Below, in pieces: positions 30,796-39,998 of a DNA stretch of 64,000 bases (positions are counted from its first letter, which is position 1; each line of letters starts with the position of its first letter). The position numbers were made by a program, and so were the translations under genes. The DNA comes from Bacteroidota bacterium. GTDB lineage: Bacteria > Bacteroidota > Bacteroidia > AKYH767-A > OLB10. The DNA lies in assembly GCA_016714005.1 (NCBI GenBank), contig JADJOA010000014.1, forward strand, positions 558,001 through 622,000, in the 5' to 3' direction. A model generated the notes under the pieces. The model saw only the letters and a program-made list of their open reading frames with translations, made no database searches and was not told the DNA's origin.

Positions 30796-32238
30796 CTATT
30801 TATTTTCCTTATTAAAGGAAAATGCCAGTACTTTAATTTTATTTTTTGCAGACCGCAGTTCTTCAGGTATTTCAACTGATACTGTACTGTCTTTTAAAGT
30901 CCATTTCATTTCCCGGCCATTAGAAAGGCAAATCATTTTTGATTTTTTTTGAGGAAGATTTATTGTCCAGCTCATTTTGGCAGGGAATGTATCACCTTCT
31001 TTTAGCGTTGCCAAAGCAAAGCAAGTATTTGAGTTTTTCTTTTTTGTAAAGAAAATGTTGTTTTCACGATAATGTTCAAGTGTGCGTGTGTTGTAAATTG
31101 CATTACCGTTTTTATTCAGCCAACTACCAATTTCATCAAGCTTTGTAATTACTTCTGCGGGTAATGTACCGTCTGGTTTTGGTCCAACGCCAAGCAAAAG
31201 ACTTCCACCTTTGGCAACAATTTCAACTAATTTTTTTACAACAACATCTGCCGATTTATAGTTTTCTTTAGGTGCAAAACCCCAGGCATCTCCTCAGGTA
31301 ATACAACTCTCCCAGGGATAATCTAACTTAGTTGCAGGAATATTTTGTTCGGGCGTGCGGTAATTTTCAAACTCGCCATGCACTGTTCTGTCAACAACCA
31401 GCAACCCGGGTTGTGCTTTTCTCGCCATGGTAGCTATTGCAGGCATGTCAATATCCTGGCTCCATGCAGGTATATCAGCACCCCAACTTCTAACTTCATC
31501 ATTAACCGTTTCTAAGGGTCGTACCCAACCGCCATCTAACCAAAGTATATCCACACTACCATAATCATGCATTAACTCATTTATTTGGTTGTACGTGTAT
31601 TTTTTAAAATTGTCCCAGCGCCACGGGTATTTTCTAATGTCGTAATTATTATTTCTGTTGTGTGTGGCATACATGGGCCACCAGTAATTTTCAGAGTGCC
31701 AGTCGGGCTTAGAGAAATAAGCACCAATCATCAACCCTTCTTTTCTAAATGCATCAAAAACATACTTGGTAACGTTTGCTTTGGGGTTGTTTGCAAATGG
31801 TCCGTTGGTAATTTTAAAATCTGTTTCTTTAGTATCAAACATGCAAAATCCATCGTGGTGCTTGGTGGTAAAAACCAAATATTTCATTCCTGCATTTTTT
31901 GCTGATTTTGCCCACTGCTGCGGATTAAAATTTACGGGATTAAAATCTTTTTTCAAACCCCAGTACCAGTTTTTATAATCATCGTATTTTATAGTGCTGT
32001 CTCGTGTAATCCAATCCTCTGAGCAAATGGTCCACGATTCGGTTATTCCTGGTACAGCGTATAACCCCCAGTGTACTACCATACCGAATTTTTGATCGCG
32101 CCAGTGTTCTAGCTTTTGTTTTACGAGCGAGTCGGTGGGTGGGTGATAGCTTTGCTCGGCTAAATTATTTTGGGCAACAATAAAGAGCGATTGTAAACAG
32201 AGTGGTCCTAGGCAAAGAATAGCTAAATATTTTTTCAT
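30796..32238 (-). CDS. GH29 alpha-L-fucosidase with an in-frame TGA
   Basis: This is a secreted glycoside hydrolase that removes alpha-L-fucose. It has a signal peptide (MKKYLAILCLGPLCLQSLFIVAQ) and GH29 blocks: MVVHWGLYAVPG, YLVFTTKHHDGFCMFDT and VDILWLDGGWVRP, where the Asp of WLDGGW is the expected nucleophile. The last part (GGSLLLGVGPKPDGTLP) completes the barrel and a C-terminal beta domain. The frame is interrupted by TGA at 31294-31296 (complement), in the conserved WESCIT-x-GDAWGFAP block where relatives carry Met, Ile or Leu. The frame is the same on both sides, so this is a nonsense codon or a compensated indel pair, not a simple frameshift. No other polysaccharide-utilisation genes are adjacent. 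Confidence 0.82.
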
Positions 32239-32282
32239 GTGTGAGATTGAGGGTTTCTTTTAATTATGCGATGAAAATAAAA

Positions 32283-32307
32283 AAGAGGATGAAAACATCA
32301 TCCTCTT
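32283..32307 (-). terminator. Terminator of the phosphoglucose/phosphomannose isomerase gene
   Basis: A 10-bp perfect stem (AAGAGGATGA at 32283-32292, TCATCCTCTT at 32298-32307) with a 5-base loop. On the minus strand it is followed by a T-rich run, and it lies 22 bases past the stop at 32329. Confidence 0.75.
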
Positions 32308-32328
32308 CTTATTATTTAAAATCAGTTT

Positions 32329-33311
32329 TTAAATCTTACTCAACTCCCCTTTAAGGTAATCAATAACATTTACCTCAACGGCATCAATATTTTTTATTTC
32401 GGCAATGTACCAGCTAATCCAGTCGCCATAGTGAATGAGGTACATTGATTTTTGCAGTTGTGTATCGCCCTTGCTCCAGATTTCGTGAATGTGAGGAGTG
32501 TATTTTGCAAAAATCTCTTTGCAAATATCCATACGCTTTTGTGTGCGGAAATAATCATCCTTATTTCTAAACATAATTACAGCCACATCATCATGTTTTT
32601 CTGTCCAGCCTACTAATTCATTGTGATTCATTTCGGGGAAGACGTGATGCCAGCAAAGCATTTTACTGTTTTCATCAATTTGCTGACGCAAACGCACCGT
32701 TACTCCTTCGTAATTTGCAGCAGAATAAATAACCGTAATTTTCCAATCAATTTTTGGGCTAATGCGCGGGAGTCTCTCTTTATATTTTCTCTTTCACTAT
32801 CCATTAACTCAACCGATTTTTGTAAATCAGCTTTAAAGTTGCTGCCAATTAATTTCATGCCATGCAACACATAAAATAATTGTGTTAAGGAATAACCAAG
32901 GCAAGAGCGTGGAGGCATTCCTCCCGGAATAATTATATGATCAAGACCATTTTGTTTGGCAATTTCTAAAACCTTGCCGCCAGATGTAACACAAACAATT
33001 TTTGCCTTTTGTTTCAACGCCATATCTAATGACTCAAGCGTTTCTTCGGTGTTACCACTATAAGAGGAAACAATTAAAAGTGTATGTTCATTTACATAAT
33101 TAGGAATAGAATAATCTTTGCTCACATTTAATGGCACACCTAATTCTTTTTCGCAAACCTGGGCAATGATGGTTCCTCCAATGCCTGAGCCACCAAGCCC
33201 TGTAACCAAAACATTTCTTATCTCATTTATAGGTGCCGTAAAAATTGCTTTTTCTCCAATGGCAATAGCCTCTCGCATTTGGTTGGTAAAATTTTCTATT
33301 CTTTCTTTCAT
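32329..33311 (-). CDS. Bifunctional phosphoglucose/phosphomannose isomerase, one frameshift
   Basis: This interconverts glucose-6-P or mannose-6-P with fructose-6-P. The N-terminal SIS domain carries VTGLGGSGIGGTI and IVSSYSGNTEETLE (phosphate-binding serines). The C-terminal part (HHVFPEMNHNELVGW) contains the Glu/His region typical of the bifunctional archaeal/bacterial family. The two parts are in different frames. One extra A near 32738 (GGAAAATTACGG) joins KITVIYSAANYEGVTVRLRQ across the gap. The joined length of about 327 residues fits the family. It diverges from lipB. Confidence 0.87.
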
Positions 33312-33393
33312 ATAAATTAATGTTAAGTGGTTTAATAAATGTTATCAAGCAAAATGATGGCACAAGTTTACAGTATATTCTTTAATATTACTC

Positions 33394-33401
33394 TACATTT
33401 G
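33394..33401 (+). promoter_or_regulatory. -7 element of lipB
   Basis: TACATTTG, an exact TAnnTTTG match, ends only 4 bases before the lipB ATG, which implies a leaderless mRNA. Confidence 0.5.
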
Positions 33402-33405
33402 CGGA

Positions 33406-34135
33406 ATGCAGCAGGTAATTTTAAGAGATTTAGGCTTGATAGACTATAAGGCAGCATGGGACTATCAGGAAAAGCTATTGCAAGAGATAGTGCTGAAAAA
33501 AATGAGCGAAGGTTATAATGCCAATCCTTTGCTTTCTTCGCCTGAAACCATTACTCCAAATTATTTTTTGTTATGTGAGCACCCGCATGTTTATACCTTG
33601 GGAAAAAGCGGCAAGCAGGATAATTTGTTGATTGATGAAAATCAGCTCAACCAAAAATCAGCAACTTTTTATAAAATAAACAGGGGAGGAGATATAACTT
33701 ATCACGGTCCTGGACAAATTGTTGGCTACCCGATTTTAAACCTCGATTATTTTTTTAACGACATACATAAATATATGCGTTGCTTAGAGGAAGTAATTAT
33801 TCTCACATTAGCAGAGTATAACATTACTGCTACCCGCATAGAGAAACTAACCGGTGTTTGGCTCGATGCAAATGACAAGTAAAAGCAGGAAAATTTGTGC
33901 ATTTGGTGTGAGGTGCTCACGTTGGGTAACTATGCATGGCTTTGCATTTAATGTAAATGCCAACCTCGATTATTTTAATAACATTATACCTTGTGGCATT
34001 AACGATAAGCAGGTTACCTCTCTCAACCAAGAGTTGGGTTACGATTTAAATATGGATGAGGTAAAAGAAAAAGTGAGCAGAAATTTTGAAAAAGTTTTCT
34101 CTGCTCACTTACTTAAAGAGGCAATGCCTGCCTGA
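33406..34135 (+). CDS. lipB: Octanoyl-[ACP]:protein octanoyltransferase, one frameshift
   Basis: LipB transfers octanoate from acyl carrier protein to the lipoyl domains of 2-oxoacid dehydrogenases. FLLCEHPHVYTLGKSG and INRGGDITYHGPGQIVGYP are the N-terminal signatures. GVRCSRWVTMHGFAFNV corresponds to the conserved (K/R)-x-S-R-W-x-T-x-HG block, and IIPCGINDKQVTSL carries the catalytic Cys. Frames change between 33880 and 33890 (GACAAGTAAAAGC), between VWLDANDK and KICAFG. This is most likely a one-base error, because the gene is essential when lipoate is not scavenged. It is convergent with the ferritin gene. Confidence 0.92.
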
Positions 34136-34141
34136 AGATAA

Positions 34142-34645
34142 TTATTTTCCTTTTTCTACACCGGCATTAATAATATCCCTGTCAAATAAATACAAGCCGC
34201 CTTTATCGTTGCCAATCAGTTTAAGTTTATCAAGCAAAGTTCTGGCAAGGCGCTCTTCTTCTATTTGTTCACTTACATACCATTGTAGAAAATTGTGCGT
34301 GGTGTAATCTTTTTCTTTTAGGGTAGTGTCAACCAAAGAGTTTATTTCTTCCTTAACCTTTAACTCATGCTTTAGCAGATGCTCAAATATTTCGGGGATG
34401 TCTTTATAATCGTGTTTTACATTTTTAATTACAGGCACAACCGCTTTTCCTCCGCGTTCATTAACAAACTTAAACAACTTTAGCATGTGCATGCGCTCCT
34501 CATCGCTGTGTTTGTAAAGAAATGCAGAGCAGCCTTCGTAGCCGTTTAACTCAGCCCACGATGCCATTGCAAGATATACGTTTGAGGAAGTTCCTTCCAG
34601 TTCAATTTGACGGTTTAGTAACTCGTTTATTTTTTTCGATAGCAT
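34142..34645 (-). CDS. ftnA: Ferritin
   Basis: This is a non-haem iron-storage protein that oxidises Fe(II) and stores it as a mineral in a 24-mer cage. I start at ATG 34645 (MLSKKINELLNRQIELEG), dropping 12 upstream codons that would overlap the promoter. Ferroxidase-centre residues are visible: Glu in NRQIELEG, EERMHM (E-x-x-H), and later E and Q in WYVSEQIEEE. The length of about 167 residues is normal and no haem-binding Met of the bacterioferritin type is evident. Confidence 0.92.
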   Translation of the reverse strand: MLSKKINELLNRQIELEGTSSNVYLAMASWAELNGYEGCSAFLYKHSDEERMHMLKLFKFVNERGGKAVVPVIKNVKHDYKDIPEIFEHLLKHELKVKEEINSLVDTTLKEKDYTTHNFLQWYVSEQIEEERLARTLLDKLKLIGNDKGGLYLFDRDIINAGVEKGK

Positions 34646-34667
34646 AGTATTTGATTTTGTTATTGAA

Positions 34668-34675
34668 CAAATGTA
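34668..34675 (-). promoter_or_regulatory. -7 element of the ferritin gene
   Basis: The minus strand reads TACATTTG, an exact TAnnTTTG match 22 bases before the ATG at 34645. Confidence 0.5.
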
Positions 34676-34758
34676 ATACAAATAGGTTTACAGGCACGGT
34701 TTAAATTTTTCCCGCAACTATCAACCCTTTTCCACAATTACTTCCATTCCTTAATTCA

Positions 34759-34766
34759 TATCTTCG
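34759..34766 (+). promoter_or_regulatory. -7-like element of prfB
   Basis: TATCTTCG, seven of eight to TAnnTTTG, ends 5 bases before the prfB ATG, again implying an almost leaderless mRNA. Confidence 0.4.
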
Positions 34767-34771
34767 CCCGC

Positions 34772-35861
34772 ATGACACAAGAACAATTAAGAGACATTAG
34801 AGAGCGCATTGACGCACTGAGGAGGCATCTTTGACGTGGATGTTAAACTTTTAAAAATACAGGAAGAAGAGCAACTTACCCATGCTCCCGATTTTTGGAA
34901 TGACCCTAAACGTGCGGAGCAGATTTTAAAATCCATTAAGCAAAAAAAGAACTGGACAGATGCTTACAAACAGGTAAACACATCTGTTGATGACCTTGCA
35001 GTATTGTTTGATTTTGCAACAGAAGGCGCAGCAACAGAGCAGGAAGTTGATGCTGCCTACTCTCACTCACAACAACTTTTAGAAGACCTTGAGTTTAAAA
35101 ATATGTTGAGTGGCGAAGAAGACGCTATGAGCGCTATGCTGACTATTAATGCAGGTGCAGGCGGTACAGAAAGCTGCGACTGGGCAAGCATGCTCATGCG
35201 TATGTACATCCGTTGGGCTGAGCGCATGGGTTATAAAATAAATGAAGTTGACAGAGCCGATGGTGATGTAGCCGGAATAAAATCCGTAACACTTGAAATA
35301 GAAGGAGATTTTGCTTACGGATATCTAAAAGCGGAAAACGGAGTGCATCGCCTCGTTCGCATTTCTCCTTTTGATGCCAATGCAAAACGGCACACTTCTT
35401 TTGCATCTGTATTTGCTTATCCAGTAATTGATGATACCATTGAAATAGAAATTAAAGATGCCGACATTGAAATGCAAACATCGCGCAGTGGTGGCGCAGG
35501 CGGACAAAATGTAAATAAGGTTGAAACAAAAGTTCAACTTAAACATATTCCAACCGGCATTGTAGTGGTGTGCCAGGTAGAGCGTTCGCAATTTGGGAAT
35601 CGCGACAGGGCTATGAAAATGCTCAAATCCCAGTTGTATGAACTGGAACTGCGTAAACGCAACGAAGCCAAAGCTGCAACAGAAGCCGGAAAGAAAAAAA
35701 TTGAATGGGGCAGCCAGATACGTAGCTATGTTTTTCATCCTTACAAAATGGTAAAGGATTTAAGAACCGATTACGAAACATCAAATGTGCAGTTAGTGAT
35801 GGATGGTGATTTAAATGAGTTTATGAAGGCATACTTGATGGAGTTTGGGGAGAAGGTGTAA
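34772..35861 (+). CDS. prfB: Peptide chain release factor 2, expressed by programmed +1 frameshift
   Basis: RF2 ends translation at UGA and UAA. Translation starts at ATG 34772 ([20 protein letters not shown]) and meets an in-frame TGA at 34832-34834. Reading continues in the +1 frame from GAC at 34833, giving about 362 residues. The RF2-specific SPF anticodon motif is in [15 protein letters not shown] (about 198-200) and the catalytic GGQ in [13 protein letters not shown] (about 243-245). Unlike the other frame changes in this window, this one is a known regulatory device. Its presence shows that TGA is a stop codon in this genome. Confidence 0.96.
34820..34835 (+). promoter_or_regulatory. 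prfB programmed +1 recoding site
   Basis: AGGAGG at 34820-34825, then CAT, then CTT-TGA-C. The Shine-Dalgarno-like sequence three bases before the CTT slippery codon and the C after TGA reproduce the E. coli arrangement. RF2 scarcity favours the shift, giving autoregulation. Confidence 0.95.
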
Positions 35862-35877
35862 CTGAATTGAAATAAAA

Positions 35878-36255
35878 ATGCTCAAAGTATATTTCAAAGC
35901 CAACTGCGCCACATGCCAAACGGCACTAAAACTTATCAGACATACAACCAAAGAAAGGTTTGAGAAAACAGAATATTTGGTAGATGTGCCATCGGAACAA
36001 GAAATTAAAAGCATATTAAAAATGCTTGGCATAAGTGCAGAGCAATTGGTAAGAAAAAAAGAACCGGTTTACAAAGAAAATTTTGAAGGCAAAGCTTTTA
36101 CGGAAGACGAGTGGGTAAAAATCCTGCACCAAAATCCTATTTTGATTGAACGCCCTATTTTAGTTTTAAATGATAAAGCAATTATTGGACGACCAATGGA
36201 AACGATTGTGGAGTTTGTGAAGCCTAAGAAAAAAAAAATTTCAAAAAAATCTTAA
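35878..36255 (+). CDS. ArsC/Spx family thioredoxin-fold protein
   Basis: 125 residues. LKVYFKANCATCQTALKLI carries a CxxC motif at the N-terminus of the thioredoxin-like fold, and ERPILVLNDKAIIGRPME is the C-terminal ArsC signature (RPI ... GRP). A strict arsenate reductase usually has a single Cys at the first position; the CxxC form is shared with Spx/YffB-like proteins. Arsenate reduction is therefore only one possibility. No ars operon is adjacent. It lies 16 bases after prfB. Confidence 0.75.
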   Translation: MLKVYFKANCATCQTALKLIRHTTKERFEKTEYLVDVPSEQEIKSILKMLGISAEQLVRKKEPVYKENFEGKAFTEDEWVKILHQNPILIERPILVLNDKAIIGRPMETIVEFVKPKKKKISKKS

Positions 36256-36560
36256 ACTCGTTTTACCATTTCATTTCCGGAATATTTTTCCCATTCTGAA
36301 AATTTGGGTGGTGGTAAATTCTTGAAATCAACTTCGCATAAATTTTACTTTTCTATTTTTTCAACAACCTGTTTTTAGCAATGAAGAATTTGGACTTGCT
36401 AACAGTGTTTGTTAATTCTAATTTCTGACTTTAAAAAACACTGGCACGGTAGTTAATGCGTTTTGTTGTCCAGTTGCTGCTATAGTTCTTGTAATGTTTT
36501 CTACAAGAAAATCTAATTATTATTCTTCTGTCTTCTTAACTTAATACAAACATTTTAACC
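36256..36560. other. Non-coding gap with possible gene debris
   Basis: No gene of normal length is present. The minus strand holds short open stretches with protein-like composition in different frames, for example ITRTIAATGQQNALTTVPV, ELTNTVSKSKFFIAKNRLL and KNLPPPKFSEWEKYSG. These could be remnants of a degraded gene, but I cannot identify a family. No clear promoter for the downstream gene was found. Confidence 0.3.
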
Positions 36561-39243
36561 ATGAGTAAATTTCAACTGGCAGCAACTGCTCAATCTGTTT
36601 TGCTGCGCCCTTCAATTATTTCTATAATTCTATTATCAGTCGTATCGGTTTTTATTTTTCAATCGCTTCTGAGCAATTACCAACTAAGTTTCTCAGGCAA
36701 AAAAAAAGCTGTGCCTCCACCGTTCAATCTTCAAACCACAAGCGGAGTGCCCTACCCATTTGTTTTTGTATCACGCAAGCCTCGTACAATGGGCAGTGTG
36801 TATTGGAATGTTCCGCTTGATATGCCCGGGGTAGGCTCGCACAGCAGAACACGAACAAGCGCTCCCGGTAAATTACAAGTATGCGATACATCGGGAGTTA
36901 TAACTACATTAATTGATGGAAGCAATCCTACATCAAATATTTTTAATTTGATAGATGTTAATGCACCCAACGTAAGTTACGATGGAACTAAAGTTATTTT
37001 TTCTGGATTGCCACAGGCACCCACTGGACAGCCTTACGATACAATACCCAATGCGGATTTAGGAGCGTGGCGCATTTATACTATAAACATTAACGGAACC
37101 GGATTAACACAACTTACGTTTACCGATTTAACTTTAAACTATGCACAGCTAAATCCAATGGTAGCGTGGAATAAGTATGATGACATTGACCCATGTTTTT
37201 TACCGGATGGAAGAATAGTGTTTTCATCAACACGTTTCCCAACCATAGCGCATTACAGCGGTGTGCGCACGAGCAACTTGTATGTAATGGATGCAAACGG
37301 TAATAATATGCATCGCATCACATCTGAACGCAACGGTGCCGACCGACCCATTATTGACCCAATGACTGGTAAAATTGTTTTTGCGCGGTGGTGGCGCAAC
37401 TATCGTTTTGCTAAAGATGATACTACAACTATTGCAGGAGCATTACCCGGTGGATACTTACAAAAAGATGGATTAACAATGGATAGGTCAAATACGGTGG
37501 GGCCAGTAGGAGATTATTTGTTTCGCAATGCATGGCATGCTGCGTCTATTAATCCTGATGGTACCGATTTAAAAATGTTTACAGGAACATACCGCACCGA
37601 CCCTGTTAACCATATGTATGGTGGCGCATTTACTCCACAAGGCGATTTAATAACCAACTATTTTCCAATGTATAATATGACCGAAGCGGCGGCTTTGGCG
37701 GGTTAAGAAAATACAAACGAGGAGCATCTTCCTACACATCACTCACAAGGAGTTACCGATACCTACAATAATAATTTTGTTAGCCCCTGTAAATCCAACA
37801 TCATATGGCATACATAACGGCAATTATGCCGGTGAACCAGAAGTGCTACCTGATGGTAGAATTCTGTTTTCGTGGTGCAATGATGTAATGCAGGATTATG
37901 GAATTTATTTAATGAATGCCGATGGAACCGGAAAAATTTTGATACACGATGCTGCAGGAAAATCTGAACTGCGTGCCAAGTTGATAATGCCGCGTGCAAC
38001 ACCACCCGTAATTGCAGATGTGGTTACACCAACTGCAATGCAACTGCCGCCTTTGGCAAATGGACCGTACAATACCGATGGAACATTTATTTTTAATGCG
38101 CTCAACGTTTACTTTAATGCACCTGTTGACACCGAAATTATTTCTGCACCTCCGGTAGGCAGTGCAGGCACCATAAAATTTTTTACAGACTTTCAACGTA
38201 CATCTTCGGGCTCGTATGAAGAATTGGATTGGCCTATTTTACTTTCCGAAAAAAATGTAAATGCAGATGGCTCTGTTATTGATTCGGCTTCTCCTGCAAA
38301 TATTCCATTGTTTGAACAAATACGCTCGCCACAATCTCAAGGATATATTGTTCCACTTACCGGTGGTGCACATAATAATGGCGCTGCTATGGTTGAAGGA
38401 TTAAATTTTGGAAAACCAAATGCTGTTGCCACCTGTGTTGGCTGTCATGCAGGGCATACTATGATTGATATTCCTGTTTTGGTTGATGACATCAAATACA
38501 GTAATGTGGCGCCAGGTGCAACCATTACCGCATCATCTTATAATAACATTGCGTTTAATAAATATGTTGTGGATAGAAAAGTTTTAAAATCGGAATATTG
38601 GCAGGTATGGACAAGTGCATTTGGGCAAACAACAAACCAATGGGTTAAATTAGATTTTTTAGTTCCTATAAAAATAAGAAGGGTAAAGTTATACAATCCA
38701 ATTAATGCAGGTGCACCAACTAATTATCAAATTACATCCATTAAAACAGTATTGTATGCCGATGCCGCTGCAACCTTGCCCGTTGACAGTGTTACATACA
38801 GTCAAAATTTATCAGAATCTGGAACCAATATTTTCTTTAACGATGTGATTGCGAAAACAGTTAAGGTTTTTGTACTCAACCAAACCGGAATGTTTGATGG
38901 GGCCAATGTTTCTGCACTAAGTGAAATAGAAATTTATGCAACGGCTGATGTTGGAAACGTAACTACCGTTAATGACATGGTAACTGCAAATTGGAAAGCA
39001 ATAGTGTTTCCAAATCCTGCAAACAATTATTTTGATTTGAGTTTCACGTTTCCTGAAAAATCTGAAATGGAAATTTTAATTCTTGATTTGGATGGAAGAA
39101 AAATGCTTTCAGAAAAAATTACGTATCAAAACACTAAAAAGTATAACAAGCGCATTGATTCATCAAAGTATAAAGCAGGAATTTATTTTGTACACTTAAA
39201 AGCAAAATCATTTAATAAAACCATGAGAGTGATTAAGGTATAA
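36561..39243 (+). CDS. HzsA-like TolB-propeller protein with CxxCH site, discoidin-like and T9SS domains; frameshift cluster
   Basis: About 890 residues when joined. A membrane-type signal segment (IISIILLSVVSVFIFQSLL) is followed by PD40/TolB-like blades (YDGTKVIFSGLPQ, FLPDGRIVFSSTRF, LYVMDANGNNMHRIT, VLPDGRILFSWCND). These match proteins called hydrazine-synthase-alpha-related. A haem c attachment site CVGCH is encoded at 38434-38448. A discoidin (F5/8C)-like region (ATITASSYNNIAFNKYVVD, WVKLDFLVPIKIRRVKLYN) follows. The end is a T9SS sorting domain (IVFPNPANNYFDLSF ... YKAGIYFVHL). Three frame changes cluster at about 37695, 37752 and 37786. True hydrazine synthase is confined to anammox bacteria, so this is a relative of unknown function, exported to the cell surface. 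Confidence 0.75.
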
Positions 39244-39250
39244 AAAAAGA

Positions 39251-39933
39251 TTAAAAAACCTTAATCCAATTATTTTTATGTGCAAGCGATATTACCTGGG
39301 CTTTAGAGTTTACATGCAGTTTGGTGTAAATATTGGCAATATGTTTTCTGACTGTAAGCGTACTTATTCCCGTAATTTCTGCAATACGTTTTGCATCGTA
39401 ACCATTTACTGTATGTGTAAGCACTTCGCGTTCGCGCTCACTTAACAAATTCTCTAAAACAGATTCGTTGTTTTTTGCTTTTTCCTTTTGTTCGGCTAAA
39501 TTTTTTTGCCCGAGCAATTTTAGTGTCTTGCGTGCAATGGCAGGGCTCATAGGCGCTCCACCATATTCCAATATTTCGTCTATAGCTTCCCGTATGGTGT
39601 GATGGCTTTCGTGCTTAAGCAAATAACCCGATGCACCTGCTTGTATAGCTTCAAAAATATTGTCATCATCTTCAAAAACAGTAAGCACAATAAAATGAAT
39701 GGAAGGGTAAAGCGCTTTGGCAAGTTTAATGGTGTCAATGCCGTTAAGCTGCGGCATTTGTATGTCCATAAAGACTACAACAGGTTGTTGTATTAATGGT
39801 AAGCCTTTTAACTTTTCTAAAAACTCATGCCCGTTTACAGCAGTTAACGAAACATCCAAATCAATAAACTGCGCAACCTTTGCATAAAGTTACTGCGGTT
39901 TACGGGGTTATCGTCAACTAAACCTATTCTCAT
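39251..39933 (-). CDS. NarL/LuxR-family response regulator, one frameshift near the 5' end
   Basis: About 227 residues. ATG at 39931-39933 gives MRIGLVDDNPVNRSNFMQ, with the acidic pair of the receiver domain. One base near 39887 must be corrected to continue as KVAQFIDLDVSLTAVNGHEF. VVFMDIQMPQLNG carries the phospho-accepting Asp, and FIVLTVFEDDDNIF and GYLLKHES complete the receiver. The C-terminal LuxR HTH is LSEREREVLTHTVNGYDAKR and TVRKHIANIYTKL. It lies 65 bases downstream of the histidine kinase gene on the same strand and is very likely its partner. Confidence 0.88.
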
Positions 39934-39998
39934 TGTTTCTTTAAAAAGTAGATATTGAGGTCGGTAAAACTCATCATCAATAAACTTTTTTCAAATAC

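Noticed and set aside
31294..31296. TGA recoding (alternative genetic code or selenocysteine) in the fucosidase
   Set aside because: prfB with its TGA-dependent frameshift is present, other genes end in TGA, and no selenocysteine-type hairpin or function is evident.
36561..39243. Evidence of anammox metabolism from the hydrazine-synthase-like protein
   Set aside because: Only a distant alpha-subunit-like propeller is present, fused to a T9SS domain; no beta or gamma subunits or other anammox genes occur, and the rest of the window is Bacteroidota.
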